Under the pieces are notes generated by a model. It was not told where the DNA came from. It saw only the letters and a list, made by a program, of their open reading frames with translations, and searched no databases. Shown here piece after piece: positions 24,667-32,709 of a stretch of 33,498 nucleotides of DNA. Numbering within the stretch: the first letter of the stretch is position 1; each line of letters starts with the position of its first letter. The translations under genes and the position numbers were made by a program. Location of the stretch: assembly GCA_002340515.1 (NCBI GenBank), contig DDMF01000155.1, forward strand, positions 18,591-52,088, given 5' to 3'. The DNA is from Rhodobacteraceae bacterium UBA2553. GTDB taxonomy: Bacteria > Pseudomonadota > Alphaproteobacteria > Rhodobacterales > Rhodobacteraceae.

Positions 24667-26025
24667 ATGAACCTGAAACCACTGTTATTTCTTCCGCCAC
24701 TGGTTGTTGGTGTTGTGGGGTTTGTCTGGATGACATCGCGACCTGCGCCTGACATGCCGACTTTGCCAGAAACGGCGCTGGCTGTGCGCGTGCTCACCAT
24801 ATCCTCGCATCCCATTGCGTCCGAAGCGGTGGGATATGGACGTGTGACCGCCGAACACAGCTGGTCCGCCATCGCAGAAGTGCAGGGGCGTATGGTGGAA
24901 ATGCCTATCGATTTGGATGTGGGCAATATTGTCGAAAAGGGGCAAGTGCTGTTCGGAATGGACCGCACGGACCACGAACTTGCCCACAGCAAGGCAACGG
25001 CAAATGTGGCATCCGTGCAAGCGCAGATTGCGGAAATGACCCGGCAGGAAGAAAACACGACCAAATTGCGGGATGTAGAGCAGCGCATCCTAGAGGTCGC
25101 GCAAGCGGAATATGACCGGGTGAAATCCCTGTTGGATCGTGGCGCGGGGTCGGTGGCAGCTGTTGATGGTGCGCAAAAAGCGCTTTTGGCCCAGCAGATG
25201 TCACTCACAAAAACAGATAATACTCTGGCCCTGTTCCCTGCGCAAAAAGAAACCTTGGGCGCGACTTTGGCCCTGCGCCAGACTGAATTGGCAGAGGCGG
25301 AACGCGCCCTGTCGAAAACGACCATTCTTGCGCCATTCCGTGGGCGTGTCGCCCGTATTTCGGGCGAGCCGGGCCAATTTGTCCGCGTGGGGGACAACCT
25401 TATCACGCTTGAAAGCACGGATGCGGTTGAAGTGGTGGCAGAACTGCAACCCTCGGCCTTTGGCCCTCTGGTGTTTTCGCTTTTCAATGCAGAGACTTCG
25501 CCAGATGTTGCCCCAGGCATCGAAATTGAAACCAGTCGTTTTGTCGACGTGCTGAATGAAGCCGGCGTTACGGCAACAGTGCGACTTGCGTCAAACACCG
25601 AGATGCAAGGCTGGTCTGCACAGATCATGCGCCAAAGGGGCTCTATGGACAGTGAAACCAGCGCAATGGGAATTGTTGTGCGCGTCAGTGACCCGCTGGT
25701 GGCGCATCCAGTGCTGCACCGCCCACCGCTTCATGTCGGCAGCTTCGTCGAGGTGACATTCCAGACGAAACCCAGTGGCAGCAGCCTGTCTATACCGCGC
25801 AATGCGGTGCATATGTCCGATCAGGGGAACCCGTTTGTCTATGTGGCTAATGATGAGGACCGATTGGAAATGCACGACGTGCAGCTGGGCCAGGTGCTCA
25901 AAGATCAGGTGATTGTCACAAAGGGGCTGAGCGACGGGCAGCGTTTGGTTTTGGGTTCGCCAAATCCACCCGTTCTGGGGATGAAGCTTGCCCCGCTCGA
26001 TCTGTCGGCAAGTGGGGACAAGTGA
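24667..26025 (+). CDS. RND efflux periplasmic adaptor (membrane-fusion protein, AcrA/HlyD type)
   Basis: This is a 452-aa adaptor protein. An N-terminal membrane anchor (PLLFLPPLVVGVVGFVWM) is followed by a barrel/lipoyl half (SAIAEVQGRMVEMPIDLDVGNIVEKGQVLFGMD), a long coiled-coil hairpin (about 105-215, rich in E, Q, A, L) and the second lipoyl half (TTILAPFRGRVARISGEPGQFVRVGD). A beta-barrel and membrane-proximal domain end the protein (VVTKGLSDGQRLV type). It bridges the inner-membrane pump and an outer-membrane channel; no TolC-like gene is in the window. I chose ATG 24667 over in-frame starts from 24601 because the protein then begins at the anchor, with GAGAG upstream. The pump gene follows after one base. 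Confidence 0.92.
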   Translation: MNLKPLLFLPPLVVGVVGFVWMTSRPAPDMPTLPETALAVRVLTISSHPIASEAVGYGRVTAEHSWSAIAEVQGRMVEMPIDLDVGNIVEKGQVLFGMDRTDHELAHSKATANVASVQAQIAEMTRQEENTTKLRDVEQRILEVAQAEYDRVKSLLDRGAGSVAAVDGAQKALLAQQMSLTKTDNTLALFPAQKETLGATLALRQTELAEAERALSKTTILAPFRGRVARISGEPGQFVRVGDNLITLESTDAVEVVAELQPSAFGPLVFSLFNAETSPDVAPGIEIETSRFVDVLNEAGVTATVRLASNTEMQGWSAQIMRQRGSMDSETSAMGIVVRVSDPLVAHPVLHRPPLHVGSFVEVTFQTKPSGSSLSIPRNAVHMSDQGNPFVYVANDEDRLEMHDVQLGQVLKDQVIVTKGLSDGQRLVLGSPNPPVLGMKLAPLDLSASGDK

Positions 26026-26026
26026 T

Positions 26027-29000
26027 ATGATTTCCTACTTTGTACGCCACCCGGTGGCCGCCAATTTGCTGATGGTACTGATCTGTATTTTGGGCGTTGC
26101 GACAATCCGTTCACTCGAGCGCGAGACCTTTCCTGAATTTGTCGCAACAAATGTGGGGGTCACGGTGATGTATCCCGGCGCGTCCGCACGCGATGTGGAC
26201 GAAGATGTTTGCACGCCTCTGGAAGATGCTTTGACCGGGGTCAATGGCTTGGCGGAGTTGACCTGCTTGTCTGTTGATGGTCGCGCGAATGCCACCGCCG
26301 AAATGTCGGAAGGTGGCGAGATCATCCAGTTCTTCAACGATGTGTTCTCGGCCGTGTCCGGCATAAATGATTTCCCTGCCGAGGCGGAAACCCCTGCTGT
26401 TGAAGTCATGTCGCAAACCGATCTTGTTGCGCTGCTCGCTGTGTCGGGGATTTCGGGCAAGCAGGGACTGATCGAATATAGCGACCAATTGGCGGATCGC
26501 CTTTTGGCCTTGGACGGTGTCGCGGACACAAGTGTTTCTGGGATTACGGATCGTGAGCTTCAGGTGGTCTTTGACGAAGGCGCATTGCGCCGATTTGGAC
26601 TGTCGAGCCGCGACATTGTCGATGCGATCAGGGTGCGCAGCCTCAGTCAGCCGCTTGGAAGTGCTGATCTGACGGAAAATAGCATTGTGCTGCGCTATGA
26701 TGACACGCGCCGTACAGTTGCGGAACTTGAAGACCTCATTGTGCTGCAAAACGCATCCGGGGCGTTCGTGCGGTTGCGTGATTTGGCCGAGGTACAGATG
26801 CGTGATGCCAATGAGGATATCGAAGCCTTTATCGACGGCAGTCAGGCGGCCATTATCTCGATCTCAAAAGCCAAGGATGTGGACAGCATTCGCGTCTTTG
26901 AGGCAGTGTCAGAGGTGATCGAAGCCGAGCGGGCCGCCTATCCCGCCCCTTTTGATTTGACCGTCACAAATAACATGACCGAGGTCGTCGAAGAACGGCT
27001 TGATGTCATCTTGAAAAACATCGCGATGGGGTTGGTTTTAGTATTTGCCACCATGTGGTTGTTTTTTTCCTTACGCGAAGCACTGTGGATTTCAGCGGCC
27101 CTTCCCGTATCGTTCCTCGGCACCCTTTTTGTGATGAGCACCCTTGGTGTCACGATCAATATGATCACGCTTGTGGCTCTCTTGATGGCGGTCGGTCTGA
27201 TCATGGATGACAGTATTGTCATCGCGGAAAACATCGACAAATGGCGCCACCGAGTTGGCCCGCTGGAAGCGGCCGCGAAAGGCACGTTGGAGGTCATGCC
27301 GGGGGTGATTTCATCCTTTCTAACAACAGCCTGCGTGTTTGGCCCACTGATGTTTTTGTCTGGTGAAATGGGGCAAATTCTTCGGTTCATTCCAGTGGTC
27401 TTGTTGATCACCCTGTCGCTTTCCTTGGTTGAAGGATTCTTGATCCTGCCGCATCACTTAAGCCATTCGGGCAGTGGTGGTGTCGAGGATCACGAAAACC
27501 GGTGGGCCGCGAAGCTGTTGGATCGGTTAAAAGAGCGGGTTGTTCTGCCCCTCGCCACGCGGCTGGTTGCATGGCGGTATCTGACGCTCGGGTCGGTCGT
27601 TGCGATCTTGATGTTATGCATCGGCCTGATCGCGTCTGGGACCATTAAGGTGGTGGGGTTCCCCGCGACCGAAAGTGATACGATCCGGGCGCGCTTTTCG
27701 CTGACCTCTGGGATTGCCCGTGAACACACGATCTCGACCGTGGATCAGTTGCTTGTGGCTTTGGATCAGGTGGATCAGAAATTCACGCAAGGCACCGTGG
27801 GGAAGGCGCCCTTGGTGCAACGACGTTTGGTTCAATATGCTGTAAACAGTGATGTTTATGACAATGGATCCAACACGGCCACCATCACCGTCGACCTGCT
27901 GGAAAGCACCCTGCGAAATGTGTCTGCCGACGAGGTGCTTGATGCATGGCGGGCGGCGGCAGGGCCGATCGCGGATCTGACGCAATCCTCCTTTACCCAA
28001 TCAGAAATGGGGCCCGGTGGGTTTGATCTTGATGTGGAATTGACCGGGTATGATCTGGCAGAGCTTGAGGCGGCCTCGAATGCCATGCTGGGCGCGCTTT
28101 TGGCGCGTGCGGATGTTAGCGAAGCCTCGCAGGATTTCTATGGCGGCCGGCAAGAAATCCGGTTGATGCTCAATGAATATGGATATTCCATCGGGCTGAC
28201 GCCGCAGCGCATGTCCGACCAGATCCGCAGCGCATTTGAAGGGGCCGAGACGGACAGTTTTCGCTCAAATCAATCCAGCATGTCCGTGCGGGTGAAATTG
28301 GATGATACCGTCGCGAATCTGACCGATCTGGAGCAATTTCCGATCTCTGTCGGGCAAGGCAAACAGGTGGCTTTGTCGACGGTTGCGCAACTTACCATGA
28401 GGCAGGGGTATCCGACAATTACGCGAAAAAATGGCCGTGCTCTGGCGCGCATCCGCGGGCAGATTGACAAATCAGCCACCACATCGGCGCTGATTTCGGC
28501 GGTGGTGACGGATGAGATTTCCCCAGATATTAAGGCGCGGTTCCCGGGGGTTTCCATCGGGATCAGCGGCGCAACCGCAGAGCAGAACGAAAGTCAGAAA
28601 TCTCTGGGGGTCTTGCTGCTGTTGGGGCTGGTCGGGGTCTATATGGTCTTGGCGTTTCAATTTAGGTCCTACACATTGCCGGTGGTGATTATGCTGTCGA
28701 TCCCTTTTGCGTTGATTGGCACCATTTTGGGCCATTGGGCATTGGGGTTAAACATGTCGATGCCCAGTATGATTGGCTTTGCCTCTCTGGCGGGGATTGT
28801 GGTGAACAACGCCATTCTGTTTTTGACATTTTTCCAAAGCCACCTGGTCGCGGGGGATTATGTGGAGGCTGCACTGAATGCGGTTCGGGCACGGTTCCGG
28901 CCAATCCTATTGTCGACCTCGACCACCTTTATCGGTCTGGTGCCCATCATTTCAGACAGCAATCCGCAGGTGCAGACCATGGTCCCCTTGGTGGTGTCCG

Positions 29001-29164
29001 TTGCATTTGGGTTAATGGCGTCGATGATCTTGGTTTTGCTGGTCTTCCCCTCCCTGATTTCAATCTATTTCGATGTCTTTGATGTAAGGAAATGGGTCGG
29101 ACATTTTTCGCCGGAAGGCGAGCGGGAAGGCGAGGGTGTGTTGCCGCAAAATCGGACCGTATAA
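26027..29164 (+). CDS. RND-family efflux permease (AcrB-like)
   Basis: This is a 1045-aa inner-membrane pump starting at ATG 26027, just after the adaptor stop. The alternative ATG at 25988 would overlap the adaptor. It shows the usual RND layout: N-terminal TM1 (NLLMVLICILGVATI), a large periplasmic loop, TM2-6 with GLIMDDSIVIAENID (the paired Asp of the proton relay in TM4), a second periplasmic loop, and TM7-12 ending ISIYFDVFDVR. In TM10 the AcrB relay lysine is absent: the segment reads AGIVVNNAILFL, as in several non-AcrB RND clades. Substrates cannot be predicted. The energy source is proton motive force. Confidence 0.93.
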   Translation: MISYFVRHPVAANLLMVLICILGVATIRSLERETFPEFVATNVGVTVMYPGASARDVDEDVCTPLEDALTGVNGLAELTCLSVDGRANATAEMSEGGEIIQFFNDVFSAVSGINDFPAEAETPAVEVMSQTDLVALLAVSGISGKQGLIEYSDQLADRLLALDGVADTSVSGITDRELQVVFDEGALRRFGLSSRDIVDAIRVRSLSQPLGSADLTENSIVLRYDDTRRTVAELEDLIVLQNASGAFVRLRDLAEVQMRDANEDIEAFIDGSQAAIISISKAKDVDSIRVFEAVSEVIEAERAAYPAPFDLTVTNNMTEVVEERLDVILKNIAMGLVLVFATMWLFFSLREALWISAALPVSFLGTLFVMSTLGVTINMITLVALLMAVGLIMDDSIVIAENIDKWRHRVGPLEAAAKGTLEVMPGVISSFLTTACVFGPLMFLSGEMGQILRFIPVVLLITLSLSLVEGFLILPHHLSHSGSGGVEDHENRWAAKLLDRLKERVVLPLATRLVAWRYLTLGSVVAILMLCIGLIASGTIKVVGFPATESDTIRARFSLTSGIAREHTISTVDQLLVALDQVDQKFTQGTVGKAPLVQRRLVQYAVNSDVYDNGSNTATITVDLLESTLRNVSADEVLDAWRAAAGPIADLTQSSFTQSEMGPGGFDLDVELTGYDLAELEAASNAMLGALLARADVSEASQDFYGGRQEIRLMLNEYGYSIGLTPQRMSDQIRSAFEGAETDSFRSNQSSMSVRVKLDDTVANLTDLEQFPISVGQGKQVALSTVAQLTMRQGYPTITRKNGRALARIRGQIDKSATTSALISAVVTDEISPDIKARFPGVSIGISGATAEQNESQKSLGVLLLLGLVGVYMVLAFQFRSYTLPVVIMLSIPFALIGTILGHWALGLNMSMPSMIGFASLAGIVVNNAILFLTFFQSHLVAGDYVEAALNAVRARFRPILLSTSTTFIGLVPIISDSNPQVQTMVPLVVSVAFGLMASMILVLLVFPSLISIYFDVFDVRKWVGHFSPEGEREGEGVLPQNRTV

Positions 29165-29201
29165 GGACCGTGGCTGACGCAGTATGGCGCAGTAAGCGGT
29201 G

Positions 29202-29229
29202 TTGGTCCCCAGTTATCCTTGGGGACCAA
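29202..29229. terminator. Perfect hairpin between the RND gene and the feoC-like gene, overlapping the latter's end
   Basis: TTGGTCCCC (29202-29210) and GGGGACCAA (29221-29229) form a perfect 9-bp stem with a 10-nt loop. The FeoC-like stop codon lies in the loop (29213-29215) and its last codons make up one arm. It could serve both convergent transcripts, but no T run follows on either strand. Confidence 0.55.
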
Positions 29230-29458
29230 TCCAATCATAAATCTCAAAACTCGCCGAGACACCACAGCCGCCGCAATCATCCGACGGCTTGCAGCCACCG
29301 CATCCCGCATCAAAATCATGCCGCACGACCAGCCCTTTTTTGACCCAATGACCAAGCATTCCGCGCAATGCGTCTGGGGGCGTGCGAAACTTGTTCGACA
29401 AGTCCACAATGCTCGCGGAGCCGCGGTTTTCCAGATATACTTTGAGGTCCAGCAGCAT
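29213..29458 (-). CDS. FeoC-like winged-helix protein with four-cysteine motif
   Basis: This 81-aa protein follows feoB by 9 bp. The N-terminal about 48 residues look like a FeoC winged helix (MLLDLKVYLENRGSASIVDL, then RTPPDALRGMLGHWVKKGLV). A Gly/Cys-rich wing follows with C53xxC56, then C62xxC65 in an AGCGGCKPSDDCGGCG segment. FeoC proteins carry such cysteines, which in some members bind a Fe-S cluster, and they regulate FeoB stability or transport. It is most likely an accessory factor for FeoB. The start ATG at 29456-29458 has only a weak ribosome-binding site, so it may be coupled to feoB translation. If the feoB frameshift is real, its coupling partner is broken upstream. Confidence 0.82.
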   Translation of the reverse strand: MLLDLKVYLENRGSASIVDLSNKFRTPPDALRGMLGHWVKKGLVVRHDFDAGCGGCKPSDDCGGCGVSASFEIYDWIGPQG

Positions 29459-29467
29459 GGGGAAGCC

Positions 29468-31797
29468 CTAACGCAATGCCATCGGTGGCGGCGTGGCATT
29501 TGACCTTCGGCCAATCAGGCCAAGGGCAAAGACAAGGCAAAGGGCCACGCCGAGGATCCCACCAATCCACCAGCTTGACCCTACGGGGTGTCTGGCGAAG
29601 GTTGCGACCTGATAGAACATCACCGCCGTTCCATAGGCCATGCCCATCGTCCATCCGCTGGCAAATACGGCCCAGCGCCAACCGGTTTCGCGCCAAATGG
29701 CCCCCACCGTGGCCACGCAAGGCATATAAAGCAAAATCATCAGAAGATAGGCAAAGGCCCCAATGCGCCCGTCAAATAACGAGGCCATGGTGCCAAAAAT
29801 ACGCCCGTCAACCTCTTGGGTCGCGGCGGCAGCATCGGGAGAACTGACATCGCCAATATTCAAGCCCAGCGGGTCGCTGGCCATCCCAAACCCATCGCGC
29901 AAATTGGGGCCGATTGTGGCAAAGGCGGATGTGATCCCACCGGTCAGCGAATAAGGCGTTTCATCCTGTTGGTCCGCCGCGGCCAAATCAGCATAAAGCG
30001 CGTTGAGCGTGCCAACCACGGCCTCTTTGGCCAAAACTCCGGTGAAAATGCCCACAGTCGCGGGCCAATTGTCTTGCTCAATCCCCATCGGTGCAAAGAC
30101 CGGTGTCAGTGACCTGCCTATTTCTGACAAAACAGAGGTGTCGCTGTCTTCGTTGCCAAAGCTGCCATCCGTGCCCCAGGAATTCAGGAAAGCGAGCACA
30201 ATCACCATCGCGACAATTATTTGCCCGGCTTCGGTCAGGAAATCGTGCAGTCGATGCCAACTGCGCAGCAGTATCCCGCGAAAAGAGGGGAGATGATAGG
30301 GCGGCAGCTCCATCACGAAGGGCGTGGGTTTGCCCTGCAAAAGCGTGACCTTCAACAGTAATCCGGTTCCAACAGCGGCCATGAGGCCAAGGAAATAAAG
30401 CGCAAAAACAAGGTTTTGCCCGCCGGTGGGGAAAAAGGCGGCTGCAAATAACGCATAAACCGGCAGGCGCGCACCACAGGACATGAAAGGGGCCATCATC
30501 ACAGTCAACGTCCGGTCCCGCTGGCTGTCCAGCGTGCGCGTCGCCATGATTGCGGGCACATTACAGCCAAACCCAACAATCAGTGGCACAAATGATTTCC
30601 CCGGCAAACCGATCATTCGCATGAAACGGTCCATCACAAAGGCCGCGCGCGCCATATAGCCGCTGTCTTCCAACACGGAAAGAAACAGGAAAAGGCAGGC
30701 CACAATTGGGATAAAGGTTGCAACGGTTTGAATGCCGCCGCCAACCCCGGTGGCCAGTAAGGTCACGCTCCAGTCCGGTGCGCCAACCCTTGTCAACAGT
30801 TCGGCCACGCCGTCCACAAACAGCGTGCCCGCCAAAATGTCGAAAAAGTCGATGAACGCCCCGCCGACATTGATGGTGAACATGAACATCAGGTACATGA
30901 CCAGCAGGTACATGACCAGCAGGAAAATCGGAATGCCCAGCATCCGGTTAAGGATCACATGGTCCACCCGGTCTGAGATGGTTCGGCTGATTTCATTGGT
31001 CCGTTGAACCGTATGTTCGACAATTTGCGCGACAAACTCATAGCGCCCGCAGGCGATTAATGTATCCGCGTCCAACCCGCTTTCGACCTCTAGTTTCTGG
31101 CGCAATAGGTGGGCCTGAGCGGAGAGTTCGGGATCTGCCATGGCGGGGCAAATCTCATCCCCCTCAAGGGTTTTGATCGCCAGCCACCGGGCGTTCTGGG
31201 CGCCCATTGTTGTGGGGGATATGTCGCTAAGCTTCGCGATGGCGGCTTCCAATGGGGGGAGAAAACAGTGCTGTTGCTCGGTTGCAGGCCGTTGTTCGCG
31301 GCCTTAATCACAAGGTCTTTCAGGGGGCCAATGCCCGTGTTCTCTGCCGCAATCAAACCAACCACTGGGCAGCCAAGCTTTTGCGACAGCGCGTGTGTCT
31401 CAATCTGGATTTTTCGTGATGCGGCGATGTCCATCATGTTCAACGCCACCACAACGGGCGTGCCCATTTCAAGCAGTTGCACCGTTAGATAGAGGTTGCG
31501 TTCAAGGTTCGAGGCGTCAAGCACATTCACGACGAGGTCTGGTTGCTCGGTCAGGATGAAATCCCGGGCAATCCGTTCATCCAAAGATGCGTCATCACCG
31601 GCAACGCTCAGTGAATAAACGCCGGGGAGATCAACCAGATTAACGTTGATAGATTGATGTGAAAAGGTTCCAACCTTTTTTTCAACGGTCACGCCGGGCC
31701 AATTTCCGACATGTTGATGGGTTCCCGTTAGCGTGTTGAAAAGGGTGGTCTTACCGCAGTTTGGGTTGCCTGCAATCGCGATGGTGAGCGCGGTCAT
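29468..31797 (-). pseudogene. feoB: Ferrous iron transporter FeoB, frameshifted at a G6 (C6) run
   Basis: FeoB is the GTP-gated Fe2+ importer of the inner membrane. The N-terminal frame (31797 to about 31254) encodes the G domain: GNPNCGKTT (10-18), DLPG (56-59), NMMD (120-123). At a run of six G on the plus strand (31254-31259) the frame is lost. The rest of the protein (the second frame, from about 31254 to the stop at 29468) holds the helical linker and the Gate-domain membrane helices, including GCNVPAIMATR. One additional base in the run would give an intact 776-aa protein. A 15-bp tandem duplication at 30891-30920 also adds five residues to a membrane helix. It may be a sequencing error or a genuine decay; the downstream frame is otherwise clean. 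Confidence 0.88.
30891..30920. repeat. 15-bp tandem duplication inside feoB
   Basis: AGGTACATGACCAGC occurs twice in direct succession (30891-30905, 30906-30920). In the FeoB protein it gives LLVMYLLVMYLMFMF where homologues, from memory, have one copy (LLVMYLMFMF). It is in frame and lies in the first Gate-domain membrane helix. Confidence 0.9.
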
Positions 31798-32033
31798 GCT
31801 GTGACCTTTGTAACCGTTATTGCTTCGGCTTCGTGTTTGCGAAGACTAAGGGCATATCCACGAATGCGAATTTCAACGGGGTCGCCCAAAGGGGCCAGTC
31901 GGGTGACGCTGAACTCTGCGCCCAAGGTCAGACCCATCGACAACAATTTGCGTTTATATGACTGAGCGGTGTCGCAGAATTTCGCGACCTGTGCACGGTC
32001 GCCAACCGAGAGGTCTTTTAGCTTCAATTCCAT
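31794..32033 (-). CDS. feoA: Ferrous iron transport protein FeoA
   Basis: This 79-aa SH3-like protein is typical of FeoA: LKDLSVGDRAQVAKFCDTAQSYKRKLLSMGLTLGAEFSVTRLAPLGDPVEIRIRGYALSLRKHEAEAITV. The GDPVEIRIRGYALSLRK stretch is the family core. FeoA binds FeoB and is needed for Fe2+ uptake. Its stop overlaps the feoB start by 4 bp (ATGA). The gap to ubiX holds an FNR-like box and palindromes, suggesting that this is the first gene of the Feo transcript with its own promoter. Confidence 0.93.
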   Translation of the reverse strand: MELKLKDLSVGDRAQVAKFCDTAQSYKRKLLSMGLTLGAEFSVTRLAPLGDPVEIRIRGYALSLRKHEAEAITVTKVTA

Positions 32034-32045
32034 CTCGGCACCTTT

Positions 32046-32078
32046 GTCTGAACAGACTCATTCTGAGTATTTTCGTCA
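32046..32078. promoter_or_regulatory. Adjacent short palindromes before feoA, possible iron-responsive operator
   Basis: GTCTG-AA-CAGAC (32046-32057) and ACTCA-TTC-TGAGT (32056-32068) overlap by two bases, 13-35 bp upstream of the feoA ATG. A TGA-N9-TCA element (32064-32078) lies across the second one; this form resembles the RirA/IRO type of iron box in alphaproteobacteria. The match is short and from memory, so this is a candidate only. Confidence 0.35.
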
Positions 32079-32107
32079 GTTAATAGATGCGAGCCGTTCT
32101 CAGTTCT

Positions 32108-32121
32108 TTGATCAAGGTCAA
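32108..32121. promoter_or_regulatory. FNR/FnrL-like box before feoA
   Basis: TTGAT-CAAG-GTCAA matches the FNR consensus TTGAT-N4-ATCAA with one mismatch (G for A). It is 75 bp upstream of the feoA start, in the ubiX-feoA gap, in the right place to activate feoAB when oxygen is low and Fe2+ is available. Confidence 0.6.
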
Positions 32122-32139
32122 TTTCGACCCATTTGTGGA

Positions 32140-32709
32140 TCAGCTTTCGGACCAGGGTTTCGCGATCGGGCGCGATATCCCCAGCAGATCAATGGAACGA
32201 GCGGCGATTTGGTCGATGACCTCATCAAGGCTTTGTGGCTTGAGGTAAAATGCAGGCACAGGAGGGAAAATAATCGCGCCGAGTTCTGTGGCTGACGTCA
32301 TGTTGCGAAGATGCGCAAGCGTTAATGGGGCCTCTCGCGTGATCAGCACCAATCGGCGCCGTTCTTTCAATTGTACGCCCGCCGCGCGCGTCAGCAGATT
32401 GTCATCCAATCCATTGGCGATGGCCGCCAAGCTGCGCATGGAGCAGGGGGCCACGATCATCCCGGCCACGGGGCTTGAACCTGATGCGATGCTAGCGCCG
32501 ATGTTGTCAATTGAATGCAGGGTCGTCGCGAGAGAGAACAGTGCCTCTTTGGCGTCGGGGCCGCATTCTTCGCGCAAAGTCCGTTCTGCGGCCCGACTGA
32601 CAACCAAATCCAACGTGACATCGGTCTGGCGAAGCTGGCGTGCGACAGACAGCGCAAGCGCCGCACCTGAGGCCCCGGCGACACCCAAAATAACGCGAGG
32701 GCTGGTCAT
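32140..32709 (-). CDS. ubiX: UbiX-type flavin prenyltransferase
   Basis: This 189-aa flavoprotein makes prenylated FMN, the cofactor of UbiD decarboxylases, from FMNH2 and dimethylallyl phosphate. Markers are the N-terminal GVAGASGAALA (about 9-19), the segment VAPCSMRSLAAIANGLDDNLLTRAAGVQLKERR (about 92-122), and LVLITREAPLTLAHLRNM (about 125-142). Length is normal. It overlaps the ubiD stop by 4 bp (ATGA), so cofactor maker and user are translated together. They supply ubiquinone synthesis or a related decarboxylation. It is 106 bp upstream of feoA. Confidence 0.94.
   Translation of the reverse strand: MTSPRVILGVAGASGAALALSVARQLRQTDVTLDLVVSRAAERTLREECGPDAKEALFSLATTLHSIDNIGASIASGSSPVAGMIVAPCSMRSLAAIANGLDDNLLTRAAGVQLKERRRLVLITREAPLTLAHLRNMTSATELGAIIFPPVPAFYLKPQSLDEVIDQIAARSIDLLGISRPIAKPWSES

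Noticed and set aside
24395..24670. 91-codon open frame between the Ldh gene and the efflux operon
   Set aside because: No ribosome-binding site, no family resemblance, odd composition, and it runs over the operator-like dyad and into the efflux start.
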